64,000 bases of DNA from Halorubrum rutilum. GTDB taxonomy: Archaea > Halobacteriota > Halobacteria > Halobacteriales > Haloferacaceae. How positions within the stretch are numbered: the stretch's first letter is position 1; each line of letters opens with the position of its first letter. The stretch spans positions 124,001 to 188,000 of the forward strand of contig NZ_JANHDN010000004.1 in assembly GCF_024494565.1 (NCBI RefSeq). The letters are read 5' to 3'. Below are positions 18,450 through 26,415 of the stretch, in pieces. The translations under genes and the position numbers were made by a program. Under the pieces are notes generated by a model, which saw only the letters and a list, made by a program, of their open reading frames with translations, was not told the DNA's origin and did not search any database.

Positions 18450-20372
18450 TCAGTCGTCGGCCGGGGCCGCGGAGTCGCCGGCGGAGACGCCGGTGCCGGG
18501 TCCGACGTCGATGCCGAGCTCGTCGAGCTTCTCGTCGGGCACGACGCCGTCGACCCAGCCGCGGGTCTCGTAGTACTCGGCCTTCATCTCGTCGAGCTCG
18601 ACCAGTTCGCCCTCGCTGGCGCCCGTGCCGGGGATGGCGTCCGGGTGCCCCTCGATGAAGCGGTTCGGCAGCGTGTCGTCCGCGCCGTCGAAGCCGGCGA
18701 GGTTGTTGTAGTAGCGTTCGAGGTTGTAGACGCGCTCGCCGGCCTCGAACAGCTCGTCCTCGGTGACGTCGCGGCCGGTCACGCCGTTGTACTGGAGCAC
18801 GTACTCCTCGATCCCCTCGGCGAAGGCGCTGAACTTGCAGATGTCGAACGAGTCCGACACCGCGTGCAGGTCCTGGAAGGTGGCGGTGAGCTCGCCCTTG
18901 CCCTCCCACTCGTACGGGTCGACCTTCTCCGGAATGCCGAGGATCTCGGCGGCGGGCGTGTAGCCGCGCAGGTGACAGGCGCCGCGGTTGGAGGTCGCGT
19001 ACGCGATCCCCATCCCCTTCATGCAGCGCGGGTCGTAGGCGGCCATCGTCTGGCCCTTGACCGAGAGCTTGTTGCCGTGCGCGTCCTTCGCGTCGGCGAC
19101 GCGCTCCGGCCCCTCCGCGAGGAGGTCGCCGAGGTCCGAGGAGCGGTGCCCGATCTCGTCGATGAGGTCGATCATCGCCTCGGAGTCGCCCCAGTCGATG
19201 TGGCCCACGTCGTCGAGCTTGCCCTCCTCGCTCATCTCCATCGCCATCGCCATCATGTTGCCGGCCTCGATGGTGTCGACGCCGAGGTCGTTACAGCGCT
19301 GGAGCAGCAGCGCGATCTCGTCGCGGTCGGAGTGGCCGGAGTTCGGGCCGAGCGCCCACGCGGACTCGTACTCGTACGACTCCGTGCGGACGTTCATGTC
19401 CTGGCCCTTGTGCGTGACGTTGACGTCGACCTCCTTCTTACACGCCACCGGACAGGAGTGGCACGTCGGCTCGTCGACGAGGATGTTCTCGCGGACGTTC
19501 TCGCCGGAGACGCGCTCGGCCTCGATGTCGACGCCCTCGGCGTCGTGGTACGCCTCGGTCGAGGTGTACTTCGCGTTCTTCGACGGGAGGCCGTCCATCT
19601 CCTCGGTCGCGTTCATCAGGACGTTCGTCCCGTACATCGAGAGCCCGCCCTCGTTGGGCGCGGTGACGTCGGACTCGCGGATGACCTCCATCGCCTGCTG
19701 GTACCCTTCCTGGAACGTCTCCGGGTCGGCGGGCTTCGGCATGTCGGTCCCCGACTTCACGACGACCGCCTTCACGTTCTTCGCGCCCATCACAGCGCCC
19801 GTGCCGCCCCGACCCGAGGCGCGGTCGTCCTCGTTGATGACGCAGGCGTAGCGGACGCCGTTCTCGCCGCCCTGCCCGATCGCCATCACGGAGAGGTCCC
19901 GGCCGACCTTCCCGTCGACCTCCTCGCCGATCTGGTCGACCGTGTCGTGGACGCCCTGACCCCAGAGGTGCGAGGCGTCGCGCACCTCGACCTCGCCGTC
20001 CTCGACGAGCAGGTAGACGGGCTCGTCGCTCTCGCCGTCGAGCAGGATCCCGTCGAGCCCGGCCCACTTGAGCCGCGCGCCGGACCAGCCGCCGTGGTGC
20101 GAGTCGGTGACGGTCCCCGTGAGCGGGGACTTCGTCACCAGCGCGATGCGGCCGCTCATCACGGTCTGGGTCCCGGTGAGGGGGCCCGTCATGAACGCCA
20201 GCCGGTTGTCCGGTCCCATCGGGTCCACGTCCGGGCCGGCGTCGAAGACGTACTTGACGCCCAGCCCGCGCGCGCCGATGTACTTCTTCGCGTCCTCGTC
20301 GTCGATACCGCGGTACTCGACCGCCTCGTCACCGAGGTCGACCTGTGCAACTCGGTCCCTGTAGCCGCCCAT
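18450..20372 (-). CDS. aor: Tungsten-containing aldehyde:ferredoxin oxidoreductase
   Basis: A 640-residue member of the AOR family, which oxidises aldehydes to acids with ferredoxin as acceptor, using a tungsten bis-pterin cofactor and a [4Fe-4S] cluster. Visible are the N-terminal AKKYIGARGLGVKYVFDAGP, TGTVTDSHHGGWSGARLKWA (cofactor region), GRGGTGAVMGAKNVKAVVVK, and the cluster cysteines C-x2-C in EPTCHSCPVACKKE with a C-terminal FDICKFSAF. I chose the ATG at 20372 (MGGYRDRVAQVDL) because it matches the family start and lies 27 nt after the TATA-like box. Starts at 20381 or 20396 are possible. Confidence 0.93.
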   Translation of the reverse strand: MGGYRDRVAQVDLGDEAVEYRGIDDEDAKKYIGARGLGVKYVFDAGPDVDPMGPDNRLAFMTGPLTGTQTVMSGRIALVTKSPLTGTVTDSHHGGWSGARLKWAGLDGILLDGESDEPVYLLVEDGEVEVRDASHLWGQGVHDTVDQIGEEVDGKVGRDLSVMAIGQGGENGVRYACVINEDDRASGRGGTGAVMGAKNVKAVVVKSGTDMPKPADPETFQEGYQQAMEVIRESDVTAPNEGGLSMYGTNVLMNATEEMDGLPSKNAKYTSTEAYHDAEGVDIEAERVSGENVRENILVDEPTCHSCPVACKKEVDVNVTHKGQDMNVRTESYEYESAWALGPNSGHSDRDEIALLLQRCNDLGVDTIEAGNMMAMAMEMSEEGKLDDVGHIDWGDSEAMIDLIDEIGHRSSDLGDLLAEGPERVADAKDAHGNKLSVKGQTMAAYDPRCMKGMGIAYATSNRGACHLRGYTPAAEILGIPEKVDPYEWEGKGELTATFQDLHAVSDSFDICKFSAFAEGIEEYVLQYNGVTGRDVTEDELFEAGERVYNLERYYNNLAGFDGADDTLPNRFIEGHPDAIPGTGASEGELVELDEMKAEYYETRGWVDGVVPDEKLDELGIDVGPGTGVSAGDSAAPADD

Positions 20373-20396
20373 TTCAGTCATGTAATGCTCGTTCAT

Positions 20397-20430
20397 TATA
20401 GAAGGACCGTAGCCTGTTAGGTGTTCACCT
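20397..20430 (-). promoter_or_regulatory. AOR promoter with inverted repeat
   Basis: On the minus strand a TATA-like TATAAT is centred near 20399, which predicts transcription starting at the ATG at 20372 (leaderless). Seventeen bases upstream lies the inverted repeat AGGTG-TT-CACCT (20419-20430), a candidate regulator site. Confidence 0.45.
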
Positions 20431-20609
20431 CCGGATGAAACCGATATCAATTACGTCGGGGTGGCTCAATCGCTGCCCTGGTATATAAACGACGACCGCG
20501 ACCGGCGGGGAGAAAAATCGGGGACCGAAGCGAGATCGAACAGTTTTAGGCCGGCCGAAAACGAGAGTACTTCCGAGCGGTTTCGACCGGACGACGGGCC
20601 GGACCGACG

Positions 20610-21158
20610 GTGTCGGGTCGGACGCGACGCCGCCGGTCCGTGAGCGCTAACCCCGCGGGGCGCGAACCGGTGCGCGTGACCGGGACCGACGACGACCGCG
20701 CCGAACCCAGCGCCGGCCGGGCCGCCGTCGGGTTCGCGCTGGCGGTCCTCGTCGCGTCGACGCTCCCGGTGTCGTGGGCCGCGCGCGCCGTCGACGCGGT
20801 CGGTCGCGTCGTCGGTGCGGTCGGCGGGGGTGACGCGGTGGGGCGGGGCGACCCGCTCGGCGGGGGCGGCGGAACGCTCCCCGTCGATATCGGCCTCACC
20901 GACCCCTTCCACCTCGTCGGCTACGCGGTCCTCACCGTTCTCGCGAGCCGCGCGATCGGCCGGGGACGGCGGGGACTCCCCCTGGCCGCCGGGGCGGCCG
21001 TCGCGTTCGGGTTCGGGATCGAACTCGTCCAGGCGCCGATCCCGTGGCGGTCGTTCGCGTGGGGCGACGCCGCGGTCAACGCGGTCGGCGCGGGGCTGGG
21101 AGCCGCGGCGGTCGTCGCGGCCGCCGCGCTTCGAGAGATCGCCGGCGAGCCCCGATGA
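20610..21158 (+). CDS. VanZ-like membrane protein
   Basis: A protein of up to 182 residues with VanZ-like features: LTDPFHLVGYAVLTVLASRA (about residues 96-115) with the conserved H-x3-Y, GFGIELVQAPIPWRSFAWGD with the conserved E-x2-Q, and a final small-residue helix. Four helices are visible. In other organisms the family affects glycopeptide resistance or is uncharacterised; its role here is unknown. The start is uncertain: GTGs at 20610, 20641 and later are all possible, and the first 30 residues look disordered. A TATA-like GTATATAAAC lies at 20481-20490. Confidence 0.75.
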   Translation: MSGRTRRRRSVSANPAGREPVRVTGTDDDRAEPSAGRAAVGFALAVLVASTLPVSWAARAVDAVGRVVGAVGGGDAVGRGDPLGGGGGTLPVDIGLTDPFHLVGYAVLTVLASRAIGRGRRGLPLAAGAAVAFGFGIELVQAPIPWRSFAWGDAAVNAVGAGLGAAAVVAAAALREIAGEPR

Positions 21159-21195
21159 CGACACGGCTTTACGCGCTCGACCGCTTCTTCCGGTA

Positions 21196-22290
21196 ATGAG
21201 TAAGCCGAGCCCCGACGCGTACGAGCAGGGGCGCGGGATGGACGCGCACAACGCCGTGATGCGCGACATCCGCGCCGAGCGCTCGGAGACGTACGACCCG
21301 ACGCAGCCGACCCGCGTCTGGATCGACGAGGACAACACGCCCGACGGCGTGGTGAACTCCCTCACGATCATCCTCAACACCGGCGGCTGTCGGTGGGCCC
21401 GCGCCGGCGGCTGCACGATGTGCGGCTACGTCGCCGAGTCGGTCGAGGGCGGCAGCGTGAGCCACGAGGCCCTCATGAACCAGATCGAGGTCTGTCTCGA
21501 CCACGAGCGCGAGGAGGCGGACGCCCCCGCCGAGCTGATCAAGATCTACACCTCCGGCTCGTTCCTCGACGAGCGCGAGGTCCCCGCGGAGACCCGCCGG
21601 GCCATCGCCGAGACGTTCGTGGACCGAGACCGGATCGTCGTCGAGTCGCTGCCGGACTTCGTGAGCCGGGAGAAGATCGGCGACTTCGCCGATCACGGGA
21701 TCGCGACCGACGTGGCGGTCGGGCTGGAGACGGCCACCGACCGGGTGCGGCACGACTGCGTGAACAAGTACTTCGACTTCGCCGACTTCGAGGACGCCTG
21801 CGCCGAGGCGGCCGCGGCCGACGCCGAGTTCGACGCGGCGGTGGGGATCAAGGCGTACCTCCTCATGAAGCCGCCCTTCCTCGCGGAGCCCGAGGCCGCC
21901 GCCGACATGGTCGACTCGATCCGGCGCTGCGCCGACGTCGACGGCTGCCACACCGTCTCGATGAACCCGACGAACGTCCAGCGCTACACGATGGTCGACG
22001 AGCTGTTCTTCGAGGGCGGCTACCGGCCGCCGTGGCTCTGGTCGGTCGCGCACGTCCTCGAAGCGACGGCCGACGTCGACGCCATCGTCGTCTCGGATCC
22101 CGTCGGACACGGCTCCGACCGCGGCGCGCACAACTGCGGCGAGTGCGACGACCGCGTCCAGACCGCGATCAAGGACTTCGACAAGCGCCAGGACCCGAGC
22201 GTCTTCGACCAGGTCTCCTGCGACTGCGAGGCGACGTGGGAACACGTGATGGCGGCGGAGACGAGCTACAACATGCCGCTGGCGCGGTAG
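21196..22290 (+). CDS. raSEA: Archaeosine synthase subunit, radical SAM (RaSEA)
   Basis: A 364-residue radical SAM protein. Together with ArcS, RaSEA converts the lysine-modified preQ0 base at tRNA position 15 to archaeosine. The cluster cysteines occur in NTGGCRWARAGGCTMCGYVA (about residues 60-79) with the spacing C-x7-C-x2-C of the TIGR01210/Elp3-like group. Other conserved parts are LIKIYTSGSFLDE, VAVGLETATDRVR, AYLLMKPPFLAE and the C-terminal cysteine set HNCGECDDRV and QVSCDCEATW. ArcS is not in this window. The ATG is five bases after CGGTA, with no clear ribosome-binding site. Confidence 0.92.
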   Translation: MSKPSPDAYEQGRGMDAHNAVMRDIRAERSETYDPTQPTRVWIDEDNTPDGVVNSLTIILNTGGCRWARAGGCTMCGYVAESVEGGSVSHEALMNQIEVCLDHEREEADAPAELIKIYTSGSFLDEREVPAETRRAIAETFVDRDRIVVESLPDFVSREKIGDFADHGIATDVAVGLETATDRVRHDCVNKYFDFADFEDACAEAAAADAEFDAAVGIKAYLLMKPPFLAEPEAAADMVDSIRRCADVDGCHTVSMNPTNVQRYTMVDELFFEGGYRPPWLWSVAHVLEATADVDAIVVSDPVGHGSDRGAHNCGECDDRVQTAIKDFDKRQDPSVFDQVSCDCEATWEHVMAAETSYNMPLAR

Positions 22291-22398
22291 GGGGCCGATC
22301 GATCCGGAACGACGGTGACAGAACCGATCAGTTCGATTCGAATCCCTGAAACGGTCGTTTTCTTTCGGCACGAATATCGACGCGCTTCCGGGTTATAA

Positions 22399-22442
22399 TT
22401 CGGAATATACCGAACGATCAGGCCGGACAAGACCCATATACG
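22399..22442 (+). promoter_or_regulatory. Promoter and inverted repeat before the zinc-ribbon gene
   Basis: A TATA-like CCATATACG (22434-22442) lies 25 nt before the ATG at 22463, fitting a leaderless message. Upstream is the perfect inverted repeat TTCGG-AATATA-CCGAA (22399-22414), a candidate operator. Confidence 0.45.
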
Positions 22443-22462
22443 TCGGGACGGTACGGATAGGT

Positions 22463-22666
22463 ATGAACGCAGTCGCCAGCGGTCCCCGGTCGTCCCCCCG
22501 GAAGTCGGTCCTCTTCTGTGCGGAGTGCAGCTTCCAGAGCCCCGTCTCGGAGGGGTGGCTCGTCGTCAGCGACGGCGACGCGCGCACCATCGTCTGCCCC
22601 GAGTGCGGTCACGTCGCGGACCACCGCACGGAGCGGTCCGCGCCGTCGCCGAAGCGCGCGGACTGA
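22463..22666 (+). CDS. Zinc-ribbon microprotein
   Basis: A 67-residue protein with two C-x2-C knuckles, FCAEC (about residues 18-22) and CPECGH (about 45-50), separated by about 25 residues, the layout of a single zinc ribbon. Both termini are basic and probably flexible. Such small zinc-finger proteins are abundant in haloarchaea and several act as regulators; this one has no assigned function. The strong promoter context and leaderless start support expression. Confidence 0.75.
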   Translation: MNAVASGPRSSPRKSVLFCAECSFQSPVSEGWLVVSDGDARTIVCPECGHVADHRTERSAPSPKRAD

Positions 22667-22704
22667 GCGGTCCCCGGTCGACGTCCGACGGTCGGTCGTC
22701 CTTC

Positions 22705-23544
22705 CTACCCTCGCTCCGGTGCCCGCTCCGCGAGCACCGGGATCTCGTCCAGCCGCTCCGGGTCGAGCGCGGTCCAGTCGATCCCGCTCGGCCGGTCGTA
22801 CGGCGTCTCGGTCCGGACCGTTCGCTCCGGCGTGACGATCAGGTCGAGCGGTACGTCGTGCGCGTCCGGTTCGGGACGGTCCGCGCCGTCCGCCACGGGA
22901 GAGTCCGGACCGTCGATCACGGACAGCTCGTGGACCGTGGTCGCGACCGTCGTGTCGGCGTCGCCGGACTGCGTCCGGCTTTCACCGGGCGACGCCCGGT
23001 CGCCCGAGGGACGCTGTCCCTCGCTGCCAGAGGCGCGCTGCGCCTCGCTGCCGACGGCGTCGAGCTCGCTGAGCACGCCCCACTCCAGGTCGCTGTACCC
23101 CTCGCCCTTCCCGATCCGGGCGCCGTCGGTCGTCACGCCGACGGAGCCGGCGACCACGAGGTCGACGCGGGGAACGTCCCCGGGTCCGACCGGCGTGCCG
23201 TACTCGGAGATGCCGGAGACCGTCGTCGCGTCGTCGATCTCCTCGGGCGGTATCTCGGCCGGATCGAGACGGAGGAAGGGGTCCGGGTCGCGGAGCCGCG
23301 GCTGCGCGACGTACACCGTCTTGCCGGCGCGGAGCGCGGCGCGCCTGACCGGGAGCTGGGGCGCGTCGGGGTTGCACTTGAGCGTCTCGGCGCCGGCCCA
23401 CTCGTCGGTCGCGGTCAGTCGCTCGCACGCCGCGTCCGCGCCCGCGAAGTTCGGGATCCGGTCGTGCGGCGGGAACGGGAACCGCGCCTGGTCGCCCGCC
23501 TCGAAGGCGTCCCAGACGGCCTCGCGGACGGCCTGTTTGTCCAT
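22705..23544 (-). CDS. 5-formyltetrahydrofolate cyclo-ligase family protein
   Basis: A 279-residue protein of the 5-FTHF cyclo-ligase (MTHFS)-like family. Family segments are REAVWDAFEAGDQARFPFPP at the N-terminus, RIPNFAGADAACERL, LKCNPDAPQLPVRRAALRAG (about residues 55-74), DLVVAGSVGVTTDGARIGKG and YSDLEWGVL. It may link one-carbon folate chemistry with the pterin genes near 11 kb, although archaeal members of this family are not all biochemically proven. About 25 residues of Ser/Gly/Arg-rich insertion (around 182-206) are encoded by three mini-hairpins at 22984-23046. The start is at 23544 (MDKQAVREAVWD). Confidence 0.85.
   Translation of the reverse strand: MDKQAVREAVWDAFEAGDQARFPFPPHDRIPNFAGADAACERLTATDEWAGAETLKCNPDAPQLPVRRAALRAGKTVYVAQPRLRDPDPFLRLDPAEIPPEEIDDATTVSGISEYGTPVGPGDVPRVDLVVAGSVGVTTDGARIGKGEGYSDLEWGVLSELDAVGSEAQRASGSEGQRPSGDRASPGESRTQSGDADTTVATTVHELSVIDGPDSPVADGADRPEPDAHDVPLDLIVTPERTVRTETPYDRPSGIDWTALDPERLDEIPVLAERAPERG
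22984..23046. repeat. Three adjacent mini-hairpins in a coding region
   Basis: Three unrelated short palindromes follow one another: ACCGGGCG-A-CGCCCGGT (22984-23000), CGAGGGA-CGCTG-TCCCTCG (23005-23023) and GAGGCG-CGCTG-CGCCTC (23030-23046). The last two share the loop CGCTG and the tail GCTGCC but have different, still perfectly paired stems. Confidence 0.8.
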
Positions 23545-23704
23545 GCCGGACGGAGGGCGCGGGGCGACAAGTAGGCGACGGACGCGAGGTCGACGCGGAT
23601 CGGCCCCGATCTCGACTGACGCGACGGTGCGTCGTCGGCGAGACGGCGGGCCGTCGGCGACCGTGTCGCCGTTTTTATATATCAGATCGGTGTTGGGTCG
23701 GGAT

Positions 23705-24421
23705 ATGATCGAAGACGGGCTGTCGTATCCGATGCGCGAGGACTGGGTCGGGCGGATCGTCATCGGCGGCGTCCTGGGGCTGCTCTCGGTGCTCGTGATC
23801 CCGACGTTCGCCGTCTTCGGCTACCTCGTCAGGGTGCTGGAGCGGACCGTGGCGGGCGACGACGTGCCGCCGGCGTTCGACGACTGGGGCGACCTGCTGG
23901 CGAAGGGCGCGGTCGGGGTGCTCATCGCGCTCGCGTACTCGATCGTTCCCCTCGTCGCGTACGGGATCGTCGTCTCGGTGGTCGTCGGGATCGGGTCCGG
24001 AGTCGGCGGCGATCTCGGCGCGCTGATCGGCCTCACCGGCGCGCTGCTCGCGGTGGCCTTCATCCCCGTGCTGTTCCTCATCTACTACGCGGTCCCGGCG
24101 GCGCTCACGGCGTACGCGGTCCGCGGCGAGGTGAGCGCGGCCTTCGACGTGAGGCTCCTCAAGCCGACGCTGTTCAGCGCGGAGTACCTCCTCGCCGTGG
24201 TGATGCCGCTCCTGATCTCGGTCGGCGTCTTCCTCGTCTCCGTCGTGCTCATCGTGACTATCGTCGGCGCGGTGTTGGTCCCGTTCGTCCAGTTCTACGG
24301 CCAGGTCGCCGTGTTCCGGATGTTCGGGTCGGCGTTCGCGGCCGTCAACGACCGCATCGAGGGGCCGGCGGGCCCGGAGGACCCGGAGGGTCGGGCCGAC
24401 GACGGCGGCGCGGCGGTCTGA
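23705..24421 (+). CDS. DUF4013 membrane protein
   Basis: A 238-residue integral membrane protein of the DUF4013 family. The start [20 protein letters not shown] with the following [20 protein letters not shown] and [20 protein letters not shown] is typical of the family. About five to six helices follow, and a short acidic tail ends the protein. Function unknown. A TATA-like TTTTTATATAT at 23671-23681 is about 28 nt before the ATG, predicting a leaderless message. It may share a transcript with the downstream GTPase, 83 bases away. Confidence 0.85.
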   Translation: MIEDGLSYPMREDWVGRIVIGGVLGLLSVLVIPTFAVFGYLVRVLERTVAGDDVPPAFDDWGDLLAKGAVGVLIALAYSIVPLVAYGIVVSVVVGIGSGVGGDLGALIGLTGALLAVAFIPVLFLIYYAVPAALTAYAVRGEVSAAFDVRLLKPTLFSAEYLLAVVMPLLISVGVFLVSVVLIVTIVGAVLVPFVQFYGQVAVFRMFGSAFAAVNDRIEGPAGPEDPEGRADDGGAAV

Positions 24422-24503
24422 CCGCGGCGACGTCGGCCTCGCAGTCCGGGGGCGACACGGCCACGACGCGCCTTTTAAACCGCTCAGTCGCCCATGGACG
24501 CCT

Positions 24504-25124
24504 ATGTTCGAAGACCGGCCGGACCGCGACGCCGAGGTCGTCCTCGTGGGGCGCTCGAACGTCGGGAAGTCCACGCTGATGCGCGAGCTGACGGGCCACG
24601 ACTTCTCGACCGGCGGGAAGCCGGGCGTCACCCGGCAGCCGAACCACTTCGACTGGGCCAGCGAGGGCTTCATGTTCACCGACCTGCCCGGGTTCGGCTT
24701 CATGTCCGGCGTCGAGGAGGCGCACCGCGAGCAGATCAAGACGGACATCGTCCATTACCTAGAGGCGAACGCCGACTCGATCCTGGCCGGCGTCGTCGTG
24801 ATGGACGGGAAGGCCGCCGTCGACATCATCGACCGCCACGCCGAGCGCGGAAATCTCCCCCACGATATCGAGATGTACGGCTTCTTGGAGGACGTGGGCG
24901 TCGAACCGATCGTCGCCGTCAACAAGACCGACAAGATCGACGACCTCGACGAGCGCCTCGACGAGATCTGCGACCGCCTGGGGCTCTACCCGCCGTGGCA
25001 GCAGTGGTCGGACCGGATCGCGCCGATCTGTGCGAAGCGGGGCGATATCGAGGCGTTAGAGGAGTGCCTGCGAACGCGGTTCCACGAGCACAACCGCGAC
25101 GACCTGCTGAAGTTCGTCTCGTAA
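24504..25124 (+). CDS. engB: EngB/YihA-like GTP-binding protein
   Basis: A 206-residue TRAFAC GTPase. Motifs are G1 GRSNVGKST (about residues 16-24), G2 region [13 protein letters not shown]3 [10 protein letters not shown], and G4 NKTDKIDD. Bacterial EngB helps assemble the large ribosomal subunit; the archaeal member is assumed to do something similar. The message may be leaderless, since TTTTAAACC (24472-24480) lies about 28 nt before the ATG. Its end is followed by repeat element R2. Confidence 0.9.
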   Translation: MFEDRPDRDAEVVLVGRSNVGKSTLMRELTGHDFSTGGKPGVTRQPNHFDWASEGFMFTDLPGFGFMSGVEEAHREQIKTDIVHYLEANADSILAGVVVMDGKAAVDIIDRHAERGNLPHDIEMYGFLEDVGVEPIVAVNKTDKIDDLDERLDEICDRLGLYPPWQQWSDRIAPICAKRGDIEALEECLRTRFHEHNRDDLLKFVS

Positions 25125-25192
25125 GTCGTCGTGTCTAATCGCAGAGTTGGTTGCTCCGTGACTGCGATTGTCTGTTTGTAAATGGCCGACTG

Positions 25193-25470
25193 CGGATCGT
25201 CGGCGAACACCTCCAGAGCCCCAGCCGTGAGGGCGCCCCTTTGAGTCCCGCCCCGCACAGCGACCGCACCTCACGCCTCCCCAGCCTCGTGGGGGGGGGG
25301 GGGGGGGGGCCCCCCCCCCCCCCCCCCCGGGCCCCCCCCCCCCCCCCCCCCCCCACGCCCCCCCCCCGCGGGGGGGGGGGCCGGGGGGGGCCCCGCGCCG
25401 CGCCGGCCCGCCGCCTCCCTCGCGGGCGGGTCGCGTCCGGCGGACGCGACCCGGCGCGCCCATTCGTCGT
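25193..25470 (-). repeat. Dispersed structured repeat, copy R2 (deleted and interrupted)
   Basis: Element in minus orientation filling the 427-base gap between engB and the next gene. Matching R1, R3 and R4 are the CTCCAGAGCCCCAGCCGTGA end (25210-25229), CCCCTTTGAGTCCC and the block CCTCACGCCTCCCCAGCCTCG (25268-25289 region). It lacks the first arm and loop of the long hairpin. At the point where the others read CGGCTCCC it has a G/C run (25291-25405), after which GCCGCCTCCCTCGCG resumes. In place of the GCGCCC hairpin it has an 11-bp stem with a 3-nt loop at 25428-25452. Confidence 0.75.
25291..25405. other. Long G/C homopolymer tract, probable assembly artefact
   Basis: About 115 bases made almost only of long G runs and C runs (19 G, then about 18 C, and so on). 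It interrupts repeat R2 where about 15 normal bases stand in the other copies. Nothing encoded here should be trusted; frames crossing it give only poly-Gly and poly-Pro. Confidence 0.85.
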
Positions 25471-25551
25471 TGGGACTCGTGAGCGTACGGTGGTGGTCGA
25501 GCGAGAGCGGGGAGGCGACGGACCGCGAAACCGGCTACAACGAGCGGCGAT

Positions 25552-26244
25552 TTACAGGGAGACGTCCGTCTCGATATCCTCGGTCGCCTCTTTCAGGCCG
25601 TCCTCGCGGGCGGACTCGGCGTGGGTGCCCTCGATCTCGGCGTCGGTGAGGAGGTCGCGGAACTCGTCGCGGAAGCGGTCGTTCGCCCGCGTGGAGGTCA
25701 GGTCGACGCGGGCGACGCGGGCGTACTTCGCGACGACGTCGGGGTCAGTGCCAAGCGCCTCGGCGCAGTCGACGATGGAGCGTCCCTCGGCCGTGAGCGA
25801 CTTCAGGGCGGCGTAGTCGAACTCGGCGTCGTCGACCTCGCGGTCGGCGTCGCGCACGAGGTGGAGGTCGAAGCGGGCGTCGCGCACGGTGTCGGGGTCG
25901 ACGTCGACCGGTTCGGGAGCGTCGACCGGTTCGGAGCCGTCGCCGCCGACCTCGTCGGGCGCGCGGACCGCGTCGTCGCCCGCGGCGAGCGCGGCGGCGA
26001 TCGCCGCGTCGTCGTCCAGCTCGAAGCGTCCGCGGGCGATCCGGGCGTAGGTCGCGTCGTCGAGGGGCGTCGAGAAGTCGTACCGCTCGCGCATCGCGGC
26101 GACCAGCTCGCGGACGCGCTCGGCGACGGCGGCCTCGTCGCGGTCGGTGAGGGTCCCGGGGGACTCCGCCTGCCGCTCGGTGACCGTGTCGGACCCGGTG
26201 GTCTCGACGAAGATGTCGCGGAGCTCGGCGGTCTTCTCGTCCAT
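25552..26244 (-). CDS. Conserved haloarchaeal protein (Cmi4-like)
   Basis: A 230-residue acidic cytoplasmic protein. The start MDEKTAELRDIFVETTGSDT and the C-terminal half ALKSLTAEGRSIVDCAEALG, VAKYARVARVDLTSTRANDR recall the haloarchaeal family annotated as conditioned-medium-induced protein 4; I recall this from memory and did not check it. The C-terminal region looks like a helix-turn-helix (SIVDCAEALGTDPDVVAKYA), so DNA or RNA binding is possible. The middle has a Val/Asp/Pro-rich linker with a short repeat (EPVDAPEPVD). It is convergent with engB across R2. Confidence 0.7.
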   Translation of the reverse strand: MDEKTAELRDIFVETTGSDTVTERQAESPGTLTDRDEAAVAERVRELVAAMRERYDFSTPLDDATYARIARGRFELDDDAAIAAALAAGDDAVRAPDEVGGDGSEPVDAPEPVDVDPDTVRDARFDLHLVRDADREVDDAEFDYAALKSLTAEGRSIVDCAEALGTDPDVVAKYARVARVDLTSTRANDRFRDEFRDLLTDAEIEGTHAESAREDGLKEATEDIETDVSL

Positions 26245-26372
26245 GGGCTCCCCCCTACGCGTTCCCGATAGAAAAGCCTCGCGTCCGATTTCGGCCGGCT
26301 CGGGCGCAGTCGCTCCGGATCGGCGACGGGAGGCGCGGCGGCCGGTGGACGCCGTCCGGCCGCGGGCGCGTC

Positions 26373-26400
26373 GTCAACCAGTATCTTCAAGTTGGTTTAC
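26373..26400. promoter_or_regulatory. BirA-type biotin operator before bioY
   Basis: The inverted repeat GTCAACC (26373-26379), 14 bases, GGTTTAC (26394-26400) has the form of the known BirA signal (GTAAACC-N14/15-GGTTTAC), with one mismatch between the arms. It lies 15 bases before the bioY ATG and covers the TATA-like AGTATCTT, so a bound repressor would block transcription. Confidence 0.8.
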
Positions 26401-26415
26401 GAGCCTGTCACGGAC

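Noticed and set aside
25056..25816. Frames through the G/C tract that give Gly- and Pro-rich proteins
   Set aside because: They depend on the homopolymer runs, which are probably an assembly artefact, and have no partner domain.
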